Assembly: GCA_038236005.1 (NCBI GenBank)
Contig: JBBSTI010000053.1
Span: forward strand, 1 to 20,761
Reading direction: 5' to 3'
Length of the DNA stretch: 20,761 bases
Origin: CANKBT01 sp038236005
GTDB taxonomy: Bacteria > Actinomycetota > Actinomycetes > Mycobacteriales > SCTD01
Part shown: positions 14,012 through 20,761 of the stretch, piece by piece
How positions within the stretch are numbered: the first letter of the stretch is position 1
How the letters are laid out: the number at the start of each line of letters is the position of its first letter
Translations under genes and position numbers: made by a program
The notes under the pieces: generated by a model
Told to the model about the DNA's origin: nothing
The model's input: only the letters and a program-made list of their open reading frames with translations
Databases searched by the model: none

Positions 14012-15625
14012 GTGGGCCGTCCCCTGCGCGGGCTGCCCGGTCGGGGCACCGGCCGGACGGTCGTGGCCGAGCTGCGCCGACGATGGCGCGGCTCGCTCCA
14101 GACCAGGGTCGTCGGCACCACGCTGATCGCGTCGACGCTGGTCGTCGGGCTGCTCGCGACCCTGCTGATCGGGCAGGTCGGCAAAGGGCTGCTGACCACC
14201 AAGACCCGCACGTCGCTGTCGGAGGCGCAGTCGGGCTTCGCGCAGGTCCAGACCGTGCTGGAAGGGCTGCAGGAGCCGGTCGACCAGAAGGCCGTCGACG
14301 ACGCGCTCAAGTCCTCGTTCGTCGACCTCGACAACCGAGGCGCCGTCGGCGGGCTCTACACGGTGCTCGAGGTGCCGGCAGCGCCGGACCGGGCCGCTCG
14401 CGCGTCGCAGAACACGTCCCCGTCGGACCTGCCGTCGCGGCTCGCCGAGGACGTCGCGGCCGGGGGCGGGCAGCTCTACACGTTCGGGTCGGTGCCGGAC
14501 GGGCTCGGCGGACGGGCCGAGGGCCTGATCGTCGCGGCCGTCCTGACGCCGCCGCTCGGCGGCAGCTACACGCTCGTGCACCTGTTCCCGCTGACCGCCG
14601 AGGAGCAGACGCTGTCCCTGGTACGCCGCACCTCGCTGATCGCGGGCGTGCTCCTGGTCGGGCTGCTCGCCCTGATCGCCCTGCTGGTCGTGCGTCAGGT
14701 GGTGTCTCCGGTGCGCCGGGCCGCGGCGACCGCCGCGCTCTTGGCCGACGGCCGGCTGACCGAGCGGCTGACTGTGCGTGGCACCGACGAGCTGGCCCAG
14801 CTGGGGGCGTCCTTCAACACGATGGCGCAGTCGTTGCAGGAGCAGATCGCCCAGCTGGAGAACCTGTCGCTGGTGCAGCGACGCTTCGTCTCCGACGTCA
14901 GTCACGAGCTGCGGACCCCGCTCACCACCGTACGGATGGCCGCGGACCTCCTGCACGACGCCCGCGACGACTTTCCCCCGGACACCCGGCGCAGCGCCGA
15001 GCTGCTGCAGAACGAGCTCAACCGGTTCGAGGGTCTGCTGACCGACCTGCTGGAGATCAGCCGGTTCGACGCGGGGGCGACCTTGCTGGAGGCCGAGGCG
15101 CAGGACGTCACGGCGCTGGTGCGCCACACCGTCGAGGCGGCCGCGGTGCTGGCCGAGCGTCGCGGCAGCGAGGTCGTGGTCCGCGCACCGGAGCTTCCGG
15201 TCATCGCGGAGGTCGATGCCGTCAGGGTGGAGCGGGTGCTGCGCAACCTGATCGTCAACGCGCTCGAGCACGGCGAGGGCCGACCGGTCGAGATCATCGT
15301 GGCCGGGGACGAGCGGGCGGTGGCCGTGCTGGTCCGCGACCACGGCATCGGGTTCGAGCAGGACGACGCCGAACGCGTCTTCAACCGGTTTTGGCGCGGT
15401 GACCCGTCGCGGGCTCGGACCACCGGGGGCACCGGTCTGGGGCTCGCGATCGCGCTGGAGGACGCCCGCCTGCACCGGGGCCGCCTGGAGGCCTGGGGCC
15501 GCCGCGGTCACGGCGCCGCGTTCCGGCTCACGCTTCCCCGGCACAGCGGCGGCGACCTGGGTGAAGGTGCGCCGTTGCCGCTGGGACCGCCGCTGCTCGC
15601 CGACCTGTCCCGGGCCGGCCGGTGA
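14012..15625 (+). CDS. mtrB: MtrB, membrane sensor histidine kinase
   Basis: A 537-residue kinase and partner of MtrA. The first helix is near residues 34-54, an extracellular sensor region follows to about 205, the second helix is near 209-229, and a HAMP linker follows to about 281. The HisKA domain has His298 in SDVSHELRTPLTT. The ATPase domain has the N box NLIVNALEH, the G1 motif DHGIGFE, the F box FNRFWRGD and the G2 motif GGTGLGLAIA. The C-terminus carries a short Gly/Pro/Leu tail. The GTG at 14012 lies two bases after mtrA, and the stop overlaps the lpqB start (GTGA at 15622), so all three genes form one coupled operon. Confidence 0.95.
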   Translation: MGRPLRGLPGRGTGRTVVAELRRRWRGSLQTRVVGTTLIASTLVVGLLATLLIGQVGKGLLTTKTRTSLSEAQSGFAQVQTVLEGLQEPVDQKAVDDALKSSFVDLDNRGAVGGLYTVLEVPAAPDRAARASQNTSPSDLPSRLAEDVAAGGGQLYTFGSVPDGLGGRAEGLIVAAVLTPPLGGSYTLVHLFPLTAEEQTLSLVRRTSLIAGVLLVGLLALIALLVVRQVVSPVRRAAATAALLADGRLTERLTVRGTDELAQLGASFNTMAQSLQEQIAQLENLSLVQRRFVSDVSHELRTPLTTVRMAADLLHDARDDFPPDTRRSAELLQNELNRFEGLLTDLLEISRFDAGATLLEAEAQDVTALVRHTVEAAAVLAERRGSEVVVRAPELPVIAEVDAVRVERVLRNLIVNALEHGEGRPVEIIVAGDERAVAVLVRDHGIGFEQDDAERVFNRFWRGDPSRARTTGGTGLGLAIALEDARLHRGRLEAWGRRGHGAAFRLTLPRHSGGDLGEGAPLPLGPPLLADLSRAGR

Positions 15626-17526
15626 ACCGCGGGAGCAGCGGCCGGTGGCTGGTCGTCGTCCTGGTCGGGCTCGGGCTGTTGAGCGCGTCCTGCAGCCTGC
15701 CCACCGACGACGGCGTCCGCCGGGCCGGCACGGTGCAGCCCGACGTCGCCGAGCGGCGCGGCGGCACCCTCGAGCTGCCGCCCGGCCCGCAGCCTGGGGC
15801 CCGCCCGTCCGAAATCGTCGCCGGTTTTCTGGAGGCGCAGATCAGCGGTGCGAACCGGCACGGGGTCTCGCGTAAATATCTGACGGAGCGTGCCACCTGG
15901 GACGACGAGACCGGCGTCACCGTCTATCGGGCCGGGCTGCTGCCGTCCCTGGTCGACGGCGACCCCTCCGGCGCGGGCCCGCTGAGCTACGAGGTGCGCT
16001 TCGACAAGATCGGCGCGATCGGGGCAGACGGCGCGGCCGACGTCAGCGCGCCTGCCCCGCGGACCGAGACGTTCCAGCTCGTCCGCGACAAGGAGGGCGA
16101 GTGGCGGATCGACGAGCTGGCGGCCGGTCTGCTGCTGTCGACCGACACCCGCGATGCCGCTTTCTCTGCCGCCACGGTCTACTTCCTGCCGGCCCGGACT
16201 CCTGGTCCGGCGGCGCACCTGGTCGCCGACCGGCAGCTGGTCCCGGTGGGCAGCGAGCCCGACCTGCTCGTGCGCCGGGTGCTGGCCGGGCCCAGTCGCG
16301 GTCTGGGCGACAGCGGCCGGACCGCCGCGCCGCCCGGGACGGACCTGGTGAGCCCGGTGAAGCTCGATGCGTCCGGCGCTGGCGTCGTCGTCGACCTCAC
16401 GGCGCAGGCCGACGAGCTGCTCCCCTCGGCCCGCGAGGCCTTGGCGGCGCAGCTGGTGTGGACGCTGCGCCGGTTCCCCGACCTGCTGCGGCTCACGCTG
16501 CTCGTGGACGGCAAGCCGTTCCTGGTGGGTCGCAACGACCAGCCGCTGCTCGTGCGGTCGGCCTTCGCCGTCGCAGACCCCCAGGGCACGCAGCAGACGG
16601 CCACCGCGATCGTCGGCGGGAAGCTGCGCGGCATCGGCGGCTCGGTCCCTGCTTCCGCGCGTTCGGCGACATCGGTCCGAGACCTGGCGGTAGACCCCCG
16701 CTCGGGCCACGTGGCCCTGCTGACCGGCAGCCTGGCGGAGGGGACGCTCGGCGTCGGCCCCGCGAACGGACCCCTCAGGACGATCGCGCAGGGGGCTGGG
16801 CTGACCTCCCCAACCTGGGGCGACGGCGCGTACGGCGTGTGGCTGCTGCGCACCGGCGCGTCTTCCTCGGTCCTGGTCACCCGGGGCGGCACGCCCCGTC
16901 GGGTCGCCTTCCCGGGCCTGCCGGTGCTGGACGCCAGCTCCACGCTGCGGGTGTCGCGCGACGGCAGCCGGGTGCTGCTGGTGAGCGGCGGCGAGCTGAT
17001 CCTTGCCCGGATCGTGCCCCCGGCCGAGGGCGCGACCGGGGACGCCGCTCAGGTGCCGGTGATCCAGGACGTCCGACAGCTGCGCTCGGTGGGCACCGTC
17101 GCCGCCGACTGGCTCGACGACACCCGCCTCGCCGTGCTCGTGTCGGAGACCCGGCCGCTGCTGCTCGTCTCGATCGACGGGCTGAGCCAGGACGCGGTCA
17201 ACCAGCCGCTGCAGGACGTCCGTGCGCAGAGCGTCGCGGCCCTCGGCGACCTGCCGCTCCTGGTCGGGGCGGTGTCCGACGACGCGGCGCCGGTTCCGAC
17301 CCGGACGCCGGCACGACCGCCGCCGGACGCGAACCACGCTTCGGACCCGAAGCAGGACCCGGCCGGCGCTGCCTCGCCCGGCCCGGTCGTCGGGTCGTCG
17401 AGCAAGGCCCCGGTCGCCGAGCCGCCGTCGCAGCCCCTGCCGGAGGCACGGCTGTTCTCGGGCCGCCCGGGTCAGCCGTTCGACATCGAGCTGCGCGACG
17501 CGGTCCGGCCCCGCTACCCCGGCTGA
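15622..17526 (+). CDS. lpqB: LpqB, lipoprotein accessory factor of MtrB
   Basis: A 634-residue surface lipoprotein. The signal peptide has a hydrophobic core at about 9-22 and a lipobox LSASC with Cys24 as the lipidated residue. Residues 60-185 form the N-terminal domain; a GerMN (spore germination/sporulation) domain lies at about 210-300, with LVRRVLAGPSRGL and VVVDLTAQADELL; a beta-propeller domain follows to about 560. LpqB binds the extracellular part of MtrB and influences MtrA phosphorylation in mycobacteria. Between about 562 and 610 is a Pro/Ser/Ala-rich insertion before the conserved end. The GTG start overlaps the mtrB stop and has no obvious Shine-Dalgarno sequence, consistent with coupled translation. 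Confidence 0.94.
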   Translation: MNRGSSGRWLVVVLVGLGLLSASCSLPTDDGVRRAGTVQPDVAERRGGTLELPPGPQPGARPSEIVAGFLEAQISGANRHGVSRKYLTERATWDDETGVTVYRAGLLPSLVDGDPSGAGPLSYEVRFDKIGAIGADGAADVSAPAPRTETFQLVRDKEGEWRIDELAAGLLLSTDTRDAAFSAATVYFLPARTPGPAAHLVADRQLVPVGSEPDLLVRRVLAGPSRGLGDSGRTAAPPGTDLVSPVKLDASGAGVVVDLTAQADELLPSAREALAAQLVWTLRRFPDLLRLTLLVDGKPFLVGRNDQPLLVRSAFAVADPQGTQQTATAIVGGKLRGIGGSVPASARSATSVRDLAVDPRSGHVALLTGSLAEGTLGVGPANGPLRTIAQGAGLTSPTWGDGAYGVWLLRTGASSSVLVTRGGTPRRVAFPGLPVLDASSTLRVSRDGSRVLLVSGGELILARIVPPAEGATGDAAQVPVIQDVRQLRSVGTVAADWLDDTRLAVLVSETRPLLLVSIDGLSQDAVNQPLQDVRAQSVAALGDLPLLVGAVSDDAAPVPTRTPARPPPDANHASDPKQDPAGAASPGPVVGSSSKAPVAEPPSQPLPEARLFSGRPGQPFDIELRDAVRPRYPG

Positions 17527-17562
17527 CCCGCTCGGCCAAGGGCCGGCCGTCGATGCTGAGCC

Positions 17563-17582
17563 GGCGCCCCCCGGGGGGTGCC
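17563..17582 (+). terminator. Palindrome after lpqB, possible terminator
   Basis: GGCGCCCCCC followed directly by GGGGGGTGCC is an inverted repeat with one G-T pair; as RNA it would fold with about seven pairs around a CCGG-centred loop. It lies 37 bases after the lpqB stop. There is no T run. Folding strength is good but the tight loop makes the assignment uncertain. Confidence 0.4.
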
Positions 17583-17657
17583 CTCCCCGGACCGGTCGTC
17601 CACAGGAGTCGCCTGTCCCCAGATCCTGGGTGACCGCGTCCAGACGCGGGCAGGTCG

Positions 17658-18359
17658 GTGAGCCTTGCCGACATGAGTCTTCTCGCCGCAGGTCTTGGGG
17701 TGCTGGGGGACCTGGCAGACCTGGTGCTGCCGCGGTCCTGCGCAGGATGCGGAGCGTCGACCCCGTCGGTGGGCCGGGCGGGTGTCCTCTGTCCGGCCTG
17801 CTGTCAGGTCCTCTCGGCTGCCCGGCCGGGTCGATCCCGTCCTGACCCGTGCCCGCTCGGGCTGCCCACGACCTGTGCGGCCACGACGTACGAGGGGGTG
17901 GTTGTCAAAGCCCTGCTGGCACACAAGGAACACGGCCGGCTCGCTCTGGTGCACCCGCTCGGGGCGCTGCTGGCCGCCGCCGTGCGCTCGCTCGGGCTCG
18001 GCGAGGTGGTGCTGGTCCCGGTCCCGTCGGCACGAGCGGCGGTCCGGGCCCGTGGCCACGACCACGCTCTGCGGCTCGCCCGCGAGGCGGCCGGGCGGGC
18101 CGGCCTGTCGGCGGCCCCGCTGCTGCGTCCGGCACGGAAGGTGGCCGACCAGTCCGGGCTGTCCACCGAGCAGCGCGCTGCCAACCTGCACCGGGCGCTG
18201 GTGGCAACACCCGGGCCGCCCGGGCTGCCGGTCGTGGTGGTCGACGACGTGATGACGACCGGCGCCACCCTGGTCGAGGCGTCCCGCGCGCTCGCGGCAG
18301 CCGGGCTCGATGTCCGGGGCGCCGCGGTGGTCGCCGCCACGCTGCGTCGCGGCGCGTGA
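17658..18359 (+). CDS. comFC: ComF/ComFC-like phosphoribosyltransferase-fold protein
   Basis: A 233-residue protein of the ComFC/GntX family, which supports DNA uptake in naturally competent bacteria and occurs widely in species where competence is not known. An N-terminal zinc ribbon has Cys28-x2-Cys31 and Cys45-x2-Cys48. The phosphoribosyltransferase fold follows, with VVLVPVPSA at 117-125, RARGHDHALRLA at 130-141, DQSGLSTEQRAANL at 164-177 and the PRPP loop VVVVDDVMTTGAT at 192-204. The GTG at 17658 has only GGGCAGG at short spacing; ATG at 17673 is an alternative that loses five residues. It is commonly found between lpqB and hpf in actinobacteria. Confidence 0.9.
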   Translation: MSLADMSLLAAGLGVLGDLADLVLPRSCAGCGASTPSVGRAGVLCPACCQVLSAARPGRSRPDPCPLGLPTTCAATTYEGVVVKALLAHKEHGRLALVHPLGALLAAAVRSLGLGEVVLVPVPSARAAVRARGHDHALRLAREAAGRAGLSAAPLLRPARKVADQSGLSTEQRAANLHRALVATPGPPGLPVVVVDDVMTTGATLVEASRALAAAGLDVRGAAVVAATLRRGA

Positions 18360-18430
18360 TCAGGCAGTGATCTTGAGGTCATGCACCCGACCACCCGATC
18401 AAGGGCTGTGCGGGCTACTGTGACATGCCA

Positions 18431-18452
18431 CACCATCGATCAGCCGATGGTG
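18431..18452 (+). other. Perfect hairpin in the hpf leader
   Basis: CACCATCG at 18431-18438 and CGATGGTG at 18445-18452 form a perfect 8-bp stem with loop ATCAGC. A TANNNT box, TACTGT at 18416-18421, lies just upstream; if it is the -10, the hairpin would sit at the very 5' end of the hpf transcript, about 77 bases before the start codon. It could stabilise the message or be a terminator of comFC. Confidence 0.4.
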
Positions 18453-18528
18453 CCTTCGACGCCAGGTGCGACGGGAGGAGGCCGGTCAGACACCGCGTCG
18501 ACACCCGACCCCTCTCGAAGGAGACCAC

Positions 18529-19143
18529 GTGGACATCGTCGTCAAGGGACGCAACGTCGAGGTGCCTGATCACTTCCGTCAGCACGTCGCGGACAAGCTC
18601 GACCTCTCTGAACGCCTCGACAGCCGGGTGATCCGGGTCGACGTCGAGCTCAGCCACGAGAAGAACCCGAGACAGTCCGATCGTTGCGAGCGGGTCGAGA
18701 TCACGGTCCGGAGCAAGGGCCCGGTGATCCGCGCCGAGGCCTGCGCCGACTCGTTCTATGCGGCGCTCGACAACGCGGTCACCAAGCTCGAGGCCCGGCT
18801 GCGCAAGCAGAACAGCCGGCGACGGGTGCACCACGGCGGCAAGACGCCCGCGTCGGTCGCCGAGGCGACGGCGGAGCTGCCCACCGACCTCGACGTGAGC
18901 GCGGTCGCCGTCCTTGACCGAGACAGCGAGCAGGACGAGCCGGCCGACGCGACGCAAGACCTGGTGGTCCGCGACAAGACGCACCAGGCGGCGCCGATGA
19001 GCGTCGAGGAGGCGCTGCACGAGATGGAGCTCGTCGGGCACGACTTCTTCCTGTTCACCTGCACGCGGACGTCGCTGCCGAGCGTCGTCTACCGACGGCA
19101 CGGCTACGACTACGGCGTCATCCGCCTGGAGGCCCTCGCCTGA
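18529..19143 (+). CDS. hpf: Long-form ribosome hibernation promoting factor
   Basis: A 204-residue ribosome-binding protein that dimerises 70S ribosomes into inactive 100S particles in stationary phase or stress. The N-terminal HPF/RaiA domain covers residues 1-100 (beginning VDIVVKGRNVEVPDHFRQHV, with a basic end KLEARLRKQNSRRRVHH). A variable acidic linker runs from about 105 to 150. The C-terminal dimerisation domain is at about 152-202, with PMSVEEALHEMELVGHDFF and the end YRRHGYDYGVIRLE. Its presence makes this the long form. The GTG at 18529 has AAGGAG five bases upstream, which decides the start. A strong hairpin follows the stop. The 169-base leader suggests separate control from comFC. 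Confidence 0.95.
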   Translation: MDIVVKGRNVEVPDHFRQHVADKLDLSERLDSRVIRVDVELSHEKNPRQSDRCERVEITVRSKGPVIRAEACADSFYAALDNAVTKLEARLRKQNSRRRVHHGGKTPASVAEATAELPTDLDVSAVAVLDRDSEQDEPADATQDLVVRDKTHQAAPMSVEEALHEMELVGHDFFLFTCTRTSLPSVVYRRHGYDYGVIRLEALA

Positions 19144-19151
19144 TCCGCCGG

Positions 19152-19186
19152 CCTCCGAGGGCCCGCAGCGACGAGGCTCTCGGAGG
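19152..19186 (+). terminator. Intrinsic terminator after hpf
   Basis: CCTCCGAGGGCC at 19152-19163 pairs with GGCTCTCGGAGG at 19175-19186, twelve pairs including one G-T, with an 11-base loop, nine bases after the hpf stop. No T run follows. It separates hpf from the response regulator. Confidence 0.7.
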
Positions 19187-19266
19187 TCGCACCGGCGCCG
19201 ACCCGTGCCACACTGCCCCCGCGCGGGTCCCGCCGGCCCTGCACCACGTCCCGCCCTGGAGGCTGA

Positions 19267-19968
19267 GTGACCGACGCGCCCGCACCGGAACGCGCCCCGG
19301 ACGTCGCCGATCCGATCCGCGTCCTCGTCGTCGACGATCATGCCCTGTTCCGGCGTGGCCTGCAGATGGTGCTCGCGCAGGAGGTCGACATCGAGGTGGT
19401 CGGCGAGGCGGCCGACGGGGGCGAGGCGGTCGAGGTGGCCGCCGAGACCTTGCCCGACCTGGTTCTCATGGACGTCCGCATGCCGCGTCGCGGTGGGATC
19501 GAGACCTGTGCGGCGCTGCACGAGGTGGCGCCCTCGGCAAAGATCATCATGCTGACCATCTCGGACGAGGAGGCTGACCTCTACGAGGCGATCAAGGCAG
19601 GTGCGACCGGCTATCTGCTCAAGGAGATCTCCATCGAGGAGGTCGCGACCGCGATCCGGGCCGTCCACGGGGGCCAGTCGCTGATCAGTCCGTCGATGGC
19701 GAGCAAGCTGATCACCGAGTTCGCGTCGATGAGCAGGCGCGGCGAGCAGGCCAAGCAGGTCCCGCCGCCGCGGCTGACCGAGCGTGAGATGGACGTCCTC
19801 AAGCTGGTCGCGAAGGGCATGAACAACCGCGACATCGCCAAGGCATTGTTCATCTCCGAGAACACTGTCAAGAACCACATCCGCAACATCCTGGAAAAGC
19901 TGCAGCTGCACTCTCGGATGGAGGCGGTGGTCTACGCCGTCCGGGAAAAGCTGCTCGAGATCACCTGA
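19267..19968 (+). CDS. Orphan LuxR/NarL-family response regulator
   Basis: A 233-residue DNA-binding regulator. The receiver domain (18-135) has Asp23 and Asp24, phospho-acceptor Asp69 in LMDVRMP, Thr97 and Lys119 (YLLKE), so it should accept a phosphoryl group. The LuxR-type helix-turn-helix is at about 165-228, with LTEREMDVLKLVAKGMNNRDIA and the recognition part SENTVKNHIRNILEKL. The first 16 residues are a Pro/Ala/Asp extension. No histidine kinase gene is adjacent, so its partner is elsewhere. The GTG at 19267 has GGAGG four bases upstream. An orthologous regulator follows hpf in other actinobacteria such as Streptomyces; its targets are not known from the sequence. Confidence 0.92.
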   Translation: MTDAPAPERAPDVADPIRVLVVDDHALFRRGLQMVLAQEVDIEVVGEAADGGEAVEVAAETLPDLVLMDVRMPRRGGIETCAALHEVAPSAKIIMLTISDEEADLYEAIKAGATGYLLKEISIEEVATAIRAVHGGQSLISPSMASKLITEFASMSRRGEQAKQVPPPRLTEREMDVLKLVAKGMNNRDIAKALFISENTVKNHIRNILEKLQLHSRMEAVVYAVREKLLEIT

Positions 19969-19997
19969 TGCCCGGGCCCGACCGGCTCATCCCGGTG

Positions 19998-20558
19998 TCA
20001 GTCGGTGGCCAGGCGGGACCCGATCCAGGCGTCGGCCGTGGAGGTCATCGGGCCGTTTCGTGGCCCGGGCCCGGGGTGGCTTGCCAGACGTTTCCGTAGG
20101 ACCCCTTCGGGTGTGAAGCCGGCCCGGAGCGCGCAGGCGATCGAGGCGGTGTTGGCCGTCTCGGCCAGCCACTGGACCCGCCTGAGGTCGAGCGCGGCGA
20201 AGCCCCAGCGGCAGACCGCACCGGCAGCGTCCGACCCGACGTGCTGACCCCGGGCGACGGGGGCGACCCACAGCCCCAGCTCGGCACGCCGCTCCTGGAT
20301 CTCCATCAGGGACACGCTGGCGAGCACGTCGGCGGTCACCGCGTCGAGCACCGCGAAGTGCGCCGCTGTCCCCTCGTCCCACCCTGCCGCGGTAAGCGGT
20401 CCGACGTAGGACTCGGCGTCCTCGCTCGTGTAGGGCACCGGCACCGACGTCCAGCGCTGGATCTCCGGGTCCTGGCAGATCGCCTTCACCTGCTCGGCGT
20501 CACCGGCCTCCCAGGGGCGTAGGTGCAGCCGGCCGGCAGTGATCTCCGTACGTTCCAT
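19998..20558 (-). CDS. GNAT-family acetyltransferase (RimJ/RimL type)
   Basis: A 186-residue acetyltransferase. The start ERTEITAGRLHLRPWEAGDAE is typical of the RimJ/RimL group, whose members acetylate protein N-termini, amino acids or small molecules. The acetyl-CoA loop is at about 100-111 (VARGQHVGSDAA, in place of R/Q-x-x-G-x-G/A), and the later motif VQWLAETANTASIACALRAGF (128-148) includes the conserved Asn136 region. The C-terminus is Pro/Gly-rich. The ATG at 20558 is preceded by AGGGTGG about five bases away. The gene converges with the response regulator (29 bases between the stops). The substrate cannot be told. Confidence 0.88.
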   Translation of the reverse strand: MERTEITAGRLHLRPWEAGDAEQVKAICQDPEIQRWTSVPVPYTSEDAESYVGPLTAAGWDEGTAAHFAVLDAVTADVLASVSLMEIQERRAELGLWVAPVARGQHVGSDAAGAVCRWGFAALDLRRVQWLAETANTASIACALRAGFTPEGVLRKRLASHPGPGPRNGPMTSTADAWIGSRLATD

Positions 20559-20592
20559 GCCACCACCCTGCCTGCCCGCGCAACCTTCTTAC

Positions 20593-20735
20593 GTTGGTGA
20601 TCTTGGCGGCCGTTCCGGCACCAAGATCTGTGAGGGTGTCGTTGTGCGCCGTCTGGTTGAAGGCGTCAGGTTGGTGCTCGGTGTCCGTGGTGTGACTCTT
20701 CCAAGATCTGGCCGGCTTGCCGTGCCTTGTTGGTG
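20593..20735 (+). repeat. Short dispersed repeats in the right-edge intergenic region
   Basis: CCAAGATCTG occurs at 20621-20630 and 20701-20710, and its core is inverted at 20599-20606. GTTGGTG occurs at 20593, 20670 and 20729. The stretch from 20579 to 20740 is visibly richer in T than the rest of the window and I see no convincing gene in it on either strand. It may be remnant or regulatory DNA of a neighbour outside the window. Confidence 0.45.
20599..20628 (+). other. 30-base palindrome at the right edge
   Basis: GATCTTGG at 20599-20606 and CCAAGATC at 20621-20628 form a perfect 8-bp outer stem; inside, GCCG and CGGC pair around a TTC loop, with a 2/1 internal bulge. It lies 40 bases upstream of the GNAT start. 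It may be a terminator of a gene beyond the window or the end of a repeat. No T run is present. Confidence 0.55.
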
Positions 20736-20761
20736 ACCTGTCCGCTGCGGGTACCGGCACC

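Noticed and set aside
16101..17633. Long open frame in another phase across lpqB
   Set aside because: Arg/Gly/Pro-rich composition without motifs; lpqB in the other frame is unmistakable.
18419..18432. TGTG-N6-CACA resembling a CRP site upstream of hpf
   Set aside because: The CRP/Cmr consensus is TGTGA-N6-TCACA, that is TGTG-N8-CACA; the spacing here is two bases short.

Overview
The window is a very GC-rich chromosomal segment from an actinobacterium (Actinomycetota). The evidence is the complete mtrA-mtrB-lpqB locus followed by comFC, a long-form hpf and a NarL-type regulator, frequent GTG starts, starts that overlap the previous stop, and TANNNT boxes placed directly before starts that lack a Shine-Dalgarno sequence. 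I cannot name the genus. There is no tRNA, rRNA, CRISPR array, recognisable insertion sequence or prophage gene.

Layout. (1) 1-1871, minus strand: an RDD membrane protein followed by an HSL-family esterase, the latter cut by the left edge. (2) 1933-3646, plus: a SpoIIM-like (DUF95) membrane protein and a HAD phosphatase. (3) 3647-7663: an accessory block with a small acidic-tailed membrane protein (preceded by GTGAC direct repeats and followed by a strong terminator), a DUF1206 membrane protein, a convergent serine hydrolase of the class C beta-lactamase fold, and a tightly coupled operon of a 49-residue membrane peptide and two PRC-barrel proteins. (4) 7698-13121, minus: a five-gene membrane/ATPase operon, in transcription order a GPDPase-type membrane protein, a DUF4129 protein, a DUF4350 protein, a MoxR AAA+ ATPase and a DUF58 protein. 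(5) 13320-17526, plus: mtrA, mtrB, lpqB, divergent from (4). (6) 17658-19968, plus: comFC, hpf and an orphan LuxR/NarL response regulator. (7) 19998-20558, minus: a GNAT acetyltransferase, then about 200 bases with a palindrome and short repeats but no recognisable gene.

How the parts fit. MtrB senses envelope or cell-division state and phosphorylates MtrA, and LpqB is the lipoprotein that modulates MtrB. The divergent MoxR/DUF58/DUF4129/DUF4350 operon is a known neighbour of mtrAB in actinobacteria and is probably an envelope-associated chaperone system; RDD and SpoIIM genes often accompany it. Here regions 2 and 3 lie between SpoIIM and DUF58.

Most of the window is conserved core genome. 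The parts that are less easily explained are small: the GTGAC repeats before the 82-residue membrane protein, a three-unit 12-bp tandem repeat inside a possible leader ORF upstream of the MoxR operon, a 9-codon duplicate of the HAD gene start, alternative hairpins after the HAD gene, the membrane-peptide/PRC-barrel operon, and the palindrome at the right edge. I did not find convincing evidence of a wholly new defence or biosynthetic system.
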